Source: Arabidopsis thaliana (taxonomy: Eukaryota > Streptophyta > Magnoliopsida > Brassicales > Brassicaceae). From it: a stretch of 64,000 bases of DNA. Position numbers and translations under genes: made by a program. Below the pieces are notes generated by a model. It was not told the DNA's origin and searched no databases. It worked only from the letters and a program-made list of their open reading frames with translations. The stretch lies in contig NC_003070.9 of assembly GCF_000001735.4 (NCBI RefSeq), forward strand, positions 20,011,971-20,075,970. The letters run 5' to 3'. Positions 45,042 to 57,188 of this stretch are shown here, in pieces. Numbering within the stretch: position 1 is the first letter of the stretch; each line of letters opens with the position of its first letter.

Positions 45042-47538
45042 ATGTCAGTTCTTATTGTGACGAGCCTTGGTGATATAGTAATTGACCTTCACTCGGATAA
45101 ATGCCCTTTGACTTGCAAGAACTTCCTTAAGCTTTGCAAGTAAGTGTCTCTGTGCTTATCTATGTAAGAAACATTTATATGGTACTCATTATGTCTTTAC
45201 GGGGTTTTAACTTTCTTATTTGGTTTAGGATCAAGTACTACAATGGGTGTCTTTTTCACACTGTGCAAAAGGATTTCACAGCACAGACTGGTGATCCAAC
45301 TGGTACGGGAGCTGGTGGAGATTCAATCTACAAGTAAGTTGCTGTTATTTTACCTTTTGATATGTGGTCTTTGTATATTTTGATTACTCTTTTACCGTTT
45401 GAGTCATTTAATGTGTTGCTTTCCCACCTCCTTGTTCGTGTTTTCTCTGGTCAATGTTTGAACTTTCCTTAACCACCTTGTGCTTGTTATGTTGGATTTC
45501 CAGATTTCTGTACGGTGAGCAGGCTCGTTTTTACAAAGATGAGATTCATCTTGATTTAAAACATTCAAAGACCGGCACTGTTGCAATGGCCAGTGGTGGA
45601 GAGAATCTCAATGCTTCCCAGGTAAGCTTAATCATTTTTGCCTGAATTACTAAGTTTATGAAATCTCTTGGGAAAAGAAATGTTCTGGTGATCGATATGT
45701 CCTCATGTGAACTTTTCTATTCTCTTTTCAGTTCTATTTCACACTTCGTGATGATTTGGACTATCTTGATGGGAAACACACTGTAAGTGCAAGATAATAA
45801 ATGATCTGCCTAATCTTTCTTTGGTATATATCGGTCACCTTTGATATGCCATTTTATGCCATTTTTAGGTGTTTGGACAGATTGCTGAGGGGTTTGACAC
45901 TTTGACTAGGATAAATGAAGCTTATGTTGATCCGAAGAACAGACCCTATAAGAACATTAGAATCAAGCACACACATATACTTGATGATCCATTTGATGAT
46001 CCCCCACAGCTGGCTGAAATGATGCCAGATGCTTCCCCTGAAGGAAAACCGAAAGAAGAGGTCAAAGATGACGTGCGGCTTGAAGATGATTGGGTTCCAA
46101 TGGATGAAGAACTTGGTGCTCAGGAACTGGAGGAGGTTATCCGCGAAAAGGCAGCCCATTCAAGTGCTGTTGTACTTGAAAGTGTAAGTATCACCGATTC
46201 AATTGTCTTGTAGCTTTCTTGATGTTATATCAAATCATTTTTAATGGACCTTGTATTGCTGTGCAGATAGGAGATATCCCCGAGGCTGAGGTAAAACCTC
46301 CTGACAATGTGCTGTTCGTCTGCAAACTGAATCCAGTGACTGAGGTAGGTGTTTGATATTTGAAATTCGAAGCAAAGCCTTCCTCTGTTTGTGACATTTT
46401 TGTTCTTATTTTCTTGTCTCATGCAGGATGAAGACCTCCATACCATTTTTTCACGCTTTGGAACCGTTGTATCGTGAGTGATAGTTCCTTGATTCCTTAT
46501 TCGTTTGAGAAACTTAATTGATGCAGTTGTATTGATCATCATGTATTAATGTGGCAGGGCTGATGTAATCCGGGATTTCAAGACAGGTGACAGTTTGTGC
46601 TATGCTTTTATAGGTGAGTAAAGTCTCTGTTTTGCTAAGAAAATTTTGGATTTTATGATTTTTGTATATAGTTGTGGTGTTAACTGAGAGTTTTGTCTCT
46701 GTTCTAGAGTTTGAGAACAAGGAGTCATGCGAACAAGCGTACTTTAAGGTAAATGGCAAATGGCTGACAAGTATGTATAGTAGAGAAGTTGTGAAACGAA
46801 TTGTTTAGGGGGATTTAACCAACTTGTTGATTTGCAGATGGACAATGCTCTGATCGATGATAGACGGATACATGTGGATTTCAGTCAGAGTGTGTCCAAA
46901 CTTTGGTCACAGTTCAGGCAAAAAGACTCCCAAAAGGGCAAAGGTAAATCTTTTTTTTTTTCTCCTCCCTATGGAATAAGTGACCTGCTATAGACGAAAC
47001 AAGTAATGAAATCCTTGGCAAACATGAAACAGGGAATGGGTGTTTCAAATGCGGCTCGACGGATCATATTGCCAAGGACTGTGTGGGTGGTCCGTCTTCA
47101 AAGTTTATTGTAAAAGATCAAAACAGACAGCACGGAGGAGGTGAAGGCTATGAGATGGTGTTTGAGGGTGATGTGCATGAAACCCCCAAGCATAATAGTC
47201 ATGAGAGGGAGAGGAGTGAGAAGATTCAGAGGAGAAGTCCTCATGGTAATGGGGAAGGCAAAAGACAGCACAGAGATGAACGTGATGATGGTAGAAGACA
47301 GCATGATCGGGAAGACGCACGAGAACTGGAGAGGAAACACAGAGAGAGAAAAGAAAGAGAGAGTAGGGAAGATGAAGACAGAAGAAGAAGAAGACGCCGT
47401 GAAGAGTCTAGAGATAAAGAGAGTCGGAGAGAGAGAGACGAAGATGATCATCGGAGTCATAGAGATTATAAAGAGAGGAGAAGAGAGAGAGACGATAGAC
47501 ATGGAAGAGAAGCTAGACATGAGAGAAGGGATAGATGA
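45042..47538 (+). CDS. CYP59: Multidomain cyclophilin CYP59
   Basis: Eleven exons (first 45042-45139, last 47033-47538) give 506 residues with consistent phases. Domains: PPIase (about 1-170; [47 protein letters not shown]), an acidic linker, RRM (about 243-320; [15 protein letters not shown]), a CCHC zinc knuckle (about 342-355; [14 protein letters not shown]), and an Arg/Asp/Glu/Ser C-terminus ([16 protein letters not shown]). The nuclear protein binds RNA and the RNA polymerase II C-terminal domain and affects its phosphorylation. A 33-base tandem duplication overlaps the stop codon. Confidence 0.95.
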
Positions 47539-47591
47539 AATCATGGGCTTCTCATTTTAAGGGATAGATGAAATCATGGGCTTCTCATTTT
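47528..47591. repeat. 33-bp tandem duplication over the CYP59 stop codon
   Basis: gggatagatgaaatcatggg and following bases occur at 47528 and again at 47561. The first unit contains the TGA stop (47536-47538); the second lies in the 3' UTR. Confidence 0.9.
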
Positions 47592-47599
47592 TGCTCTAT

Positions 47600-49780
47600 G
47601 CGGTTAAGGTTTATAGTGTTTAGTGGGATTTGTATTAATGAGGTTTTTGAACTACGGAGAAATGTATCTTTTGAGTTTTTTGACTAGTGAAGTTCTAAAT
47701 TCTCTCTATTAAGTTCCGAGGCATTAGATGATAAAACAGTTAAAGAAAGAGACCAAACCAATTCTAGTAGTCATGTTTTAAACTGTTTTCTAAGAGTCTT
47801 TTGTTGTTATCTGCGGTATGTTATGAGTTTCACGTTCTTAGATTCAATAAATTTTCAAACTAACTTGCATAACGTTAACTTTTAAGTCAAGAGAAGCAAA
47901 AGAAAAAACACACACACCGTTATGTAATGTAACAAATTAATGATCATTCTTCAAAGTCGACCAAACCAATTGACGCGAAGTTAGGTCACCTACTGTTTTG
48001 GATAACGAGAATATTATTGACGGGAAATAAAACGGCACGCCGTATGTCTTGGCTGGAGGAAAACGACAGCACATCTGTCGTAATTAGTATAATCATTAAC
48101 AGAAGAAAAAAATGAATAATTAACTTATGATAATAGACAGAGAGAATTAAAAAAAGTTTCCCACCGACAAAACTGGAGAAGTTGTCGTGTGAGTTAGGAA
48201 GCAACCTGGTCTATTATTCAACATGTTTGATATATCGTATAATAGTTTTTACATTGTTACATTCCTTTTTTTAAGAGACCATTAGATCATAAAATCGTAA
48301 TTGCACAAAAAATGGTTGTATTTGTTGAGTGACACAGAACTAGTTGAACTGTGAGTATACACAGAATAATATTCTCTGTATTATTTATCTGAATAATATT
48401 GAAACCAATATATGGAAATGTCTGAAGATGACTTAAGATTCTCTGTATCATATATACAAGAAAACAACAAAAACTACGAATTTTGAAAAATTTAATAATT
48501 ATATATGAATTCGTAGTTATATAAAATTAAATTAAATGTCTTTGTCACCCATACTCGGTTCTCGCTGGCACTTGCTTGACAGTTCAAGTTAAGATTCAGC
48601 TGCCTGAATAATAAACATTGAAAAGTTTCTCACACAATCAACTGCATACATTAGCACATACTTACACGAAACAGAGACAACCAAAAAGACTATACGAGCT
48701 GAGATAAAATATAAGTTAACACAAAATTTGTGTGCCTCGTCGATTATGAGAAAAATTAAGTTAATAGTCAAGAGAAATCAAGGACAGCGGATACACACAT
48801 GGTCATGCGAGATGTTCAACGAAGAAGTTACAACTTATTATTATTATTAGTTACAACTTGCAAACCACGTACAAATAATTGATAAACTATTATTTAATGA
48901 TTAAATGTCATGATAAAATTGATTACAAACTTGGAATTACTATGCAAGATACGTATGACCAAGCAGAACAACTATAATTGAGTTCAAGAGTTCCTCAGGG
49001 ATTTGGTATTTTTCTTTTGGTATCAATGTTATATATTTATATTATTTTCGCAAGTTAGCTACAAATTAATTACACATATTCTTCTGGTAAACAAATTAGC
49101 TTTCTTTTCGTATTTACATTGACTTAGTTTTAGTAAAGGAAACACACAACGTCGTCCTCTTTTAATTTCTTTAGTATATAAACTTAGAAAAAAAGCCGGA
49201 GAAAAAAACGTAAAAGTAAAAAAAACACGATGAAATGCATGATGGGACAATTTAAAGACTAAAGAGCCAATCATAGCCATTAGCCAACCTTCATAGTGAT
49301 ATCCATTGTGTAAAATTAAAAGCAACCTTTAAAAACTTTAAAGAAATGAAATTCAAAAATACAATGATACAACCTCCAACGAACAAATTATTGTGAATAA
49401 ATAATGGGTCAAACTCAAACCATAATCATGATACACCAACAAATGAACAAATTATTGTGGATAAATCTGGAAGGAACATAATAATACTGTAATTAATGTT
49501 CATATTATTGAGTAGAAGGGAAAAAAAAAAGACTTAAACAGAAAGAAACAAAAGAGCCTAATCTCCTATGTGGGTTTGGATTCTTAGCTTATTGCTAAAA
49601 TCGTGCTTGACAGCTTTACTCTGTAAAAATTCGTTTACTACGAGCTAAACGAAACACTATATAATCTGTCATCAAATTTTTACTTAAGAAATTATTAGAA
49701 TTCAAAACAAACACAAAAAAAAGTTTCTAGATTTCTCTTTCTTTCTTAAGCTTTTTCACAAGACTAGACTTTAGCTTATC
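47600..49780. other. AT-rich intergenic DNA before SRF6
   Basis: No gene is supported. An imperfect duplicate phrase (gaacaaattattgtgaataaa / gaacaaattattgtggataaa) lies at about 49381 and 49444. The last 100 bases are the SRF6 leader. Confidence 0.5.
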
Positions 49781-49800
49781 GTTCTAGAGAGAGGAAGAAG

Positions 49801-52800
49801 ATGAGGGAGAATTGGGCGGTGGTGGCTCTGTTTACACTATGCATTGTAGGGTTTGAGCTTAGATTCATCCATGGAGCTACTGATGCATCAGACAGTGAGT
49901 TTCTTCTTCTTCTGAGAATCTTCTTCACTTTATTTCGCTTTTGATTGATTTTAAGCTGAGTGGGTTGTTCAAAGTCTCTATCTTTTTCGTATATCCTTCA
50001 ATTGATTCTCTTCATCCACAGTTTCAATCTTTACCTTTCTCAAAAATATGTACTTTGCGTAATGGCTTTTCTCCAAATCTCAAATATGTTCAGTCTTTTT
50101 GGGCTAAAGCTTGAACCTTTCACTTCTCTGTGTGTTTCCTAATCTTGAGAACAAAACATTATAGAGTTTATATATAATCTTGATGATCTCAAGTGGACTT
50201 TAAAGCAGGAACTGATTTGTGGTTAAATTTGTGTTGATTGGATTGTGGTTTAATGGTCTCTGTTTTCTAATTTGTGCAGCTTCAGCATTGAACACATTGT
50301 TCAGTGGTATGCATTCTCCAGCTCAGCTAACACAATGGACTGCAGCAGCTGGTGATCCTTGTGGCCAGAATTGGAGAGGCGTCACTTGTTCCGGCTCACG
50401 AGTTACTCAAATGTTTGTGATTTTTGTAATCAATATTCTTGTCTCCTGCTTTGATTTATATCTAACATAAGTTGTGTTATATTTACTTGGCAGAAAGTTG
50501 TCAGGTCTTGAGCTCTCTGGAACTCTTGGAGGATACATGCTTGATAAATTGACTTCTCTTACCGAGCTGTAAGATCACCCTCTGTCTAATCCTCCAAACT
50601 ATTACTTGAAGTCGTGTTTAGAGATAATGAGTTTTCTAATTTGTAATCTTTGATGGAACTTGCAGTGATCTAAGCAGCAATAATCTTGGAGGTGATTTAC
50701 CATATCAGTTTCCTCCAAATCTGCAACGATTGTACGGTCCATCAATTCTCCTTTGTTTTGGTTTCTAATGTAATATCTGTGCTCTCGAGTTTATAACCGT
50801 CGGTGTTTCAGGAACCTTGCGAATAATCAATTCACTGGAGCTGCTTCGTACTCACTTTCTCAGATTACACCACTTAAGTATCTGTAAGTAATTGCCTTAC
50901 TTCACATTTCTCTCGAAATCTCTCATAAAGATGTGAATATTAATGTTTTGTCTTGTGCAAACAATTCAGCAATCTTGGTCACAATCAGTTTAAGGGGCAG
51001 ATAGCTATCGACTTCTCCAAGCTCGACTCTCTCACAACCTTGTAAGATCTTAGTAAAGATACTCAAGGGTTTTTATCACATTAAGATATTTGACAAGATT
51101 ACATGTGTTTCAGGGACTTCTCTTTCAATTCTTTCACGAACTCTTTACCGGCAACGTTTTCCTCTCTAACAAGTTTAAAATCACTGTAAGTTTTCAGGAA
51201 CCTCTTACTGAACTGAAAGTTTACCAGTTACTAAACATGTGGCTTTTAACTTCTCACAGATACCTTCAGAACAATCAGTTCTCAGGCACAGTCGATGTCT
51301 TAGCCGGTCTTCCTCTTGAGACTCTGTGAGTAACTAAACCTTATTACACGTGAAGCTGGTTTTTCTTAAACATTTATTAACGTTTGGTTCTTCTTGAATG
51401 TTCCTCAGGAACATTGCGAACAATGACTTCACGGGGTGGATCCCCAGTTCTTTAAAGGGCATCACATTAATGTAAGTTCTCATTTCACACACATTTGCTT
51501 GTTTCTTTAAACCTTTAATCTCACTTTTCTTGTTTCTTGCAAACAGAAAAGATGGCAACTCATTCAATACTGGACCTGCACCTCCACCACCACCTGGTAC
51601 ACCTCCTATCCGTGGCTCCCCGAGCCGTAAATCTGGAGGACGTGAAAGCCGGTCTAGTGATGAGTCCACCAGAAATGGAGATTCCAAGAAATCAGGAATC
51701 GGAGCGGGGGCAATTGCGGGCATAATCATTTCATTGTTAGTAGTTACAGCTCTTCTTGTTGCTTTCTTCTTGTTCAGAAGAAAAAAATCAAAGAGGTCAT
51801 CACCCATGGACATTGAGAAAACCGATAACCAGCCTTTCACTCTTGCTTCAAACGACTTTCACGGTATGCACACATATACATTACATTTTGCCTTTGGAAC
51901 ATAATTTAAGATTTAAACAAAGAAAAATCAACTTAAGACTCCATATGGTTGCAGAAAACAATTCCATTCAGAGTTCTTCATCAGTTGAGACAAAGAAACT
52001 GGACACTTCATTGTCTATTAATCTTCGACCTCCACCAATTGATAGAAACAAATCATTTGATGATGAAGATTCGACAAGAAAGCCTATTGCTGTCAAGAAA
52101 TCCACAGTGGTGGTTCCTTCAAATGTGAGACTCTATTCAGTTGCAGATCTCCAAATTGCTACTGGCAGTTTCAGCGTAGATAATCTTCTTGGAGAAGGGA
52201 CTTTTGGACGAGTATACAGAGCTGAGTTTGATGATGGAAAGGTAAGATATTATAATATTGTTATGTAATCCTAATCTCTATGTCTCGAATGATGTCATAA
52301 TGTTGTTGGAAAACGTCTTATCTTTTAGGTTCTTGCTGTGAAGAAAATTGATTCGTCTGCTCTCCCACATGGCATGACCGATGATTTCATTGAAATGGTA
52401 TCGAAAATAGCCAATTTGGATCATCCAAATGTGACCAAGCTTGTTGGTTACTGTGCTGAGCACGGACAACATCTCGTGGTCTATGAATTCCACAAAAATG
52501 GATCATTACATGACTTCTTACACTTATCAGAAGAGGAAAGTAAAGCATTGGTGTGGAATTCACGAGTCAAGATCGCTCTTGGGACTGCACGCGCATTGGA
52601 GTAAATTCCATAAACAATTCATTGCTTAGCTCACTATTAAAAAAGAAACGAGTATTTTGGTTAACTGAAAGTATTGTTCTTGCAGGTATCTGCATGAAGT
52701 TTGCTCACCGTCTATAGTGGACAAGAATATCAAATCAGCTAATATTTTACTCGATTCAGAGCTGAATCCTCACTTATCAGATTCTGGTCTCGCAAGCTTC

Positions 52801-53505
52801 CTTCCCACAGCTAATGAGGTTGGATATACAAACGTTTCTCAAAACTCTTTACCATTTCTCAACTTATTTGGTTGCTTAGATCATTCTGATATGTGCAGTT
52901 ATTAAACCAAACCGATGAAGGGTATAGCGCACCTGAAGTATCAATGTCAGGCCAATATTCTTTGAAGAGTGACATTTACAGTTTTGGAGTAGTGATGCTT
53001 GAACTTTTAACTGGGAGAAAACCATTTGACAGGTAAACTCTATTATGATCCAAACTAGGCTTGATGTATGTAGTTGAGAAATGTGTTTCTGTTTGAATCT
53101 TACAACTGGTTATAATTTGAGCAGCACAAGGTCAAGATCTGAGCAGTCACTGGTTCGATGGGCGACACCACAACTTCACGACATTGATGCTTTAGCCAAA
53201 ATGGTTGATCCAGCTCTTAAAGGGCTTTATCCTGTCAAATCCCTTTCTCGATTTGCAGATGTTATCGCTCTCTGTGTCCAGGTAAACTAATGGTCACAAA
53301 TCGAGTCTTGCAAATTCAAGAAAGTCTTTTACTGATTTTGGGTCTTGTTTCTTAACAGCCGGAGCCGGAGTTTAGACCACCAATGTCTGAAGTTGTGCAG
53401 GCTCTAGTTGTGTTAGTGCAGAGAGCTAACATGAGCAAGAGAACTGTCGGAGTTGATCCATCGCAACGTGCTGGTAGTGCCGACACGACCAGTGATTACA
53501 TGTAA
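49801..53505 (+). CDS. SRF6: STRUBBELIG-receptor-family LRR receptor-like (pseudo)kinase SRF6
   Basis: Sixteen exons (first 49801-49894, last 53359-53505) give 719 residues with consistent phases. Signal peptide (about 1-25); LRR cap with [12 protein letters not shown]; about six leucine-rich repeats, each on its own exon (residues about 75-237); a proline/serine juxtamembrane stretch ([11 protein letters not shown]); membrane helix (about 290-312); Ser-rich linker; kinase-like domain (about 417-690). The glycine loop GEGTFGRVY and Lys444 (LAVKK) remain, but the HRD site reads VDK (about 541-543) and DFG reads DSG (about 562-564), so catalysis is doubtful. The family's founding member SUB/SRF9 acts without kinase activity. 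Confidence 0.95.
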
Positions 53506-53514
53506 ATGCCTCTA

Positions 53515-53945
53515 CCAAGAGAAAAGACAAACACTTTGCTCCGTCGGATGTTAATCATAGACAATTGGAAGATAGAAAAAAGCAACCTCATACATTGTAT
53601 AATCCCATTGTTTTATTGTAATTGTATGTTCCAAAGGTGTAGCTTCTAGATCCTTTACATGAACAAAATTCTTTCTTGTAATCTTCTACATTGGTTCTAT
53701 TTGGGCTTGGTTCAATTCTTGATCATCAACTTGTTATCAATTTCAAAAGACGTGAATTCACAAAAAAAAAAAAACTTAACAAAGAATTTATGAATCCAAA
53801 AGTAGTAGACATTGAAGAAGATAAACCCGAGTTACTGGAATAAGTTGTGAAACAAGTACTACAAAAGAGCTTGAAGGGAAGAGACACAAACAAAGAACAA
53901 AGAGTGTTTCGGAGTTTTATTTCGGAGTTCTTCTATCTGTCTCAA
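53515..53945. other. Convergent intergenic DNA, SRF6 and RPT1A 3' ends
   Basis: No gene is seen. Polyadenylation-type AT-rich DNA lies between converging genes. Confidence 0.5.
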
Positions 53946-53950
53946 TCTCT

Positions 53951-56354
53951 CTAATTGTAGACCATATACTTGGGAGTGGCACTGAACTTTTGGTAACCTT
54001 TAATGACTTTGTTCACTGCGTCTAGAAAGTCTTTCTCAGTCACAGTCTTTCTCCTAGCTCTGATTGCGTACATTCCTGCTTCAGTGCATACACTTCGAAT
54101 ATCAGCTCCTGCAAAAAGACAAGATTTACAAAACCCAAAGTCAGAACAAATTCCAAAAGACAGAAAAGCTGTTTCATGGTCAAGGGATCATCAATACCCG
54201 TTGAGTTTGGGCAGAGGCGAGCAAGGAGTTCGAAACGGATGTCTCTTTCGCAGTTCATGGTTCTTGTGTGAATCTTGAAGATCTGTGTTCTGCTCTCCAG
54301 GTCAGGTAGACCAAACTCAACCTTACGGTCAAGACGTCCAGGACGTAAAAGAGCTGGGTCTAGTGTGTCAGGCCTGGATTGAAGAGTTAATACAGAAACA
54401 CCAATGAGTCAAGCAGTATTATTGGGTTTTGTAGTTTACTTGAAGATGGTAAGAGGGAATCGTAACTGACCTGTTTGTTGCCATAAGAACCTTGATGTTA
54501 CCACGTGCGTCAAACCCATCAAGCTGATTCACAATCTCAAGCATAGTACGTTGGACTTCGTTATCACCACCAACACCATCATCAAATCTTGCACCACCAA
54601 TGGCATCAACTTCGTCAAAGAACACAATGCAGGCTTTCTTGGACCGTGCCATCTGAAAAGAGAGTATTATTATACAATTCAGAACAAAATATAGCAGCAT
54701 TGGCTTGACAAACTCAAGTAGCAAAAAGGAGTGTTCACAATCAATTACCTGAAACAGTTCACGAACCATCCTAGCTCCTTCACCAACATACTTCTGAACA
54801 AGCTCACTTCCAATAACCCTGATAAAGCAAGCATCGGTTCTGTTGGCCACAGCTCTAGCCAGAAGAGTTTTACCAGTACCAGGAGGTCCGTAGCAGAGAA
54901 CACCCTTGGGAGGATCTATTCCAAGCTTCACAAATTTCTCTGGATGAAGCATTGGCAGTTCAACAACCTGCATCAGCAAAGACAACAAAACATCTTACAT
55001 CACACTAACTTAAGTAAGACATTGTAAGATAAGGAGAGGGGATATCAACAAAATTTCAACATACCTCTCGCATCTTCTCAATCTGCTCCTTGCATCCACC
55101 AACATCATTGTAAGTTACATCAGGTTTCTCTTCGACAGTCATCATGGTCACGCTAGGATCGATTTTGGGAGGTAGAGGAATCTGAATCTGATATTTATTC
55201 CGATCAACTCTGCAAGTATAAATCAGAGACAGAAAGTTCTCATAAATTTGTATCCATATGAAAAATTTACAACGACAAAAGGAATTGAACTGAAGCAAAC
55301 AAAACATAGAAAGATACAGTGAGGAACAGGACATACCCAACACGCATGCCTTCCTCAATATCAGTGGGAGAAACTTTATCGCCAAGTCCAACAACAAACT
55401 GGAATTAAGAACCACAACTAATCAGTATAACCAAACATCAAATGGTTCGAAAACACATAATTGGTTATGCAGCTAAGGGATTTAATGTACCTTAGCAATT
55501 TGTTTGACATTTATGACGTATTTGGCGTCTTCAGTGTTTGGACTTATAATCTTTGTGCATCTCGCAACCTGGATAGAGAAAACGTCAACCCTTTAATCTC
55601 TTATAGTTACCATGAAATAAAAGACGATTCAGAGAATTATCAAAGAAAGAATATGCTTACCTGCAGAGGTTGCTCTTCTTGCATCATTTGCTTATCAGAT
55701 ACAAGATCCCATTGACTGGGAGGAGCTAAACCAGTATCAGACTCCTTGATACCTGAACCATAAAAGCAACCAATAACCCTTTTAGTCACTAGCTAATCGA
55801 AGTAAACCCAAACAATTGAGCAACAAAGAGTGTGCACATACCACATAGATCGTTGATCTTCTTGGCGAGATCCTTAATTTCTTTCTCCACTTTCTTGATA
55901 GGTGCAGAGTAAGGCCCTAACCCCTGCAGAGAATGAGATTTAACAAGGTCAGCAACACAACATATGGAGAGATAACAGATACAACAAAGCATGACTATGA
56001 ATATTTCCACTTGGAATAAATTCAAACAGTGAGGCAGATTCACTCATATAAGTAGTAATTAGCAAAAAAAACTGAACCAAGTAGAAAAATCAAGCTCATC
56101 AAGAACATATCTAGCTCAGGAGGAAACATCAAATTGGTTTGCAAAGAGACGAAACCCTCACATTCGAGTAACTAAAATCTAGTGTAGATCCGAATTCTCC
56201 GATGAATCAGAAGAGTAAAAATCGAAAACCCCAATAAAACTTAGGGTTCTAAAAGGGGAAGGCTTACATAAGTCTTGAGGAGAGCGATATCATCTTCATC
56301 AAGAGGACGAGGATTCTTCTCGTCTCTAATCTCATCTTCAATATCTCTCACCAT
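53951..56354 (-). CDS. RPT1A: 26S proteasome regulatory ATPase RPT1a
   Basis: Ten exons (56354-56268, 55923-55842, 55752-55661, 55568-55491, 55398-55337, 55209-55065, 54967-54749, 54652-54471, 54373-54198, 54108-53951) give 426 residues. It is one of six AAA+ ATPases in the base of the 19S particle that unfolds ubiquitylated substrates. N-terminal coiled coil (about 30-60, [17 protein letters not shown]), OB domain, Walker A GPPGTGKT (209-216), Walker B VFFDE (265-269), sensor/second-region [21 protein letters not shown]-terminal helical lid, and the end YMVYN. The paralogue RPT1B lies 6 kb to the right in the same orientation. Confidence 0.97.
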
Positions 56355-56660
56355 TGTCGCCGGATTTCCAAATCGGAGATTTGAGATTCCTAAAGTTGAG
56401 AGAAAATGGATTACGATTTATGTGTCTTGCTGAAGAGGAAAACAAGTTCTTTTTTCTTTTCTTTTTTCTCGAAAGGGTAAAGAAGTTCTAATTTGCGTTT
56501 AGTCTCGTGGTGACGTGATATAAGCTAAGAACCACACGTGCCGCTCCCACGTGTAAAATGGGCTTTTTAAGCGAGGCCCATATTTTCTGTCTTGTTGGAG
56601 AGGTCAGATCAAAATAATCCCACGTGCCAGTCAAACTAGGTTGAGCGAAAAAAACCGCAA
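56355..56660 (-). promoter_or_regulatory. RPT1A promoter with G-boxes and TGGGC elements
   Basis: Three CACGTG G-boxes (56535-56540, 56548-56553, 56621-56626) and TGGGC/GCCCA cores (56559-56563, 56576-56580). Plant proteasome genes are co-induced through TGGGC-type elements bound by NAC53/NAC78; function here is inferred. Confidence 0.55.
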
Positions 56661-57180
56661 CCAAATCAACCAAAACTGAACCGAATTTGTTTGTTAACCA
56701 TTTTTTTTCTTTCTTCTTCTTCTTCTAAATTCGGATAACTAAAACGAAATTGAAACATATACCCCTACCAAAACGGAATTTGCATCAAACTTAACTGAAT
56801 TACAAATGGTTTTATATAGTTTCAATTATTAGATAAAAAAATTTAACTAAACCGAAACTAATCCATAAACCGGATTGCCTACAACCCTCACACGTGTAAA
56901 TTGAGCTGTTAATTTCGGCCCATATTCGAGTTTTTTTTTGTTTTTGTATCATTTCTTTTTTTCCTTTTTCTGTGACTCTTGTTTTTTCCAATAGTTCTGA
57001 GAAAACTTATTTTTATGTTTAGAGTAACCTTGTACTCGTTCAAAATTCTCAACTGTTTCCAAGTAACAAAGAAGTTTTTAAAGCAACAAGGAATCAAAAG
57101 ACAAAAAAAAAAAAGAATTGGAGCGTAAGTTATAGCTTCAAACAGCTAAAATTATGTTCTAAAAAAGAAGCCTAAAATGC
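56661..57180. other. Intergenic DNA
   Basis: No gene is seen. A pyrimidine-rich tract (about 56701-56727) and AT-rich DNA lie between the RPT1A promoter and the 3' end of the next minus-strand gene. Confidence 0.45.
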
Positions 57181-57188
57181 CAAAAGAG

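Noticed and set aside
47098-47544. 148-codon minus frame opposite CYP59
   Set aside because: Antisense of the purine-rich RD/RS coding stretch.
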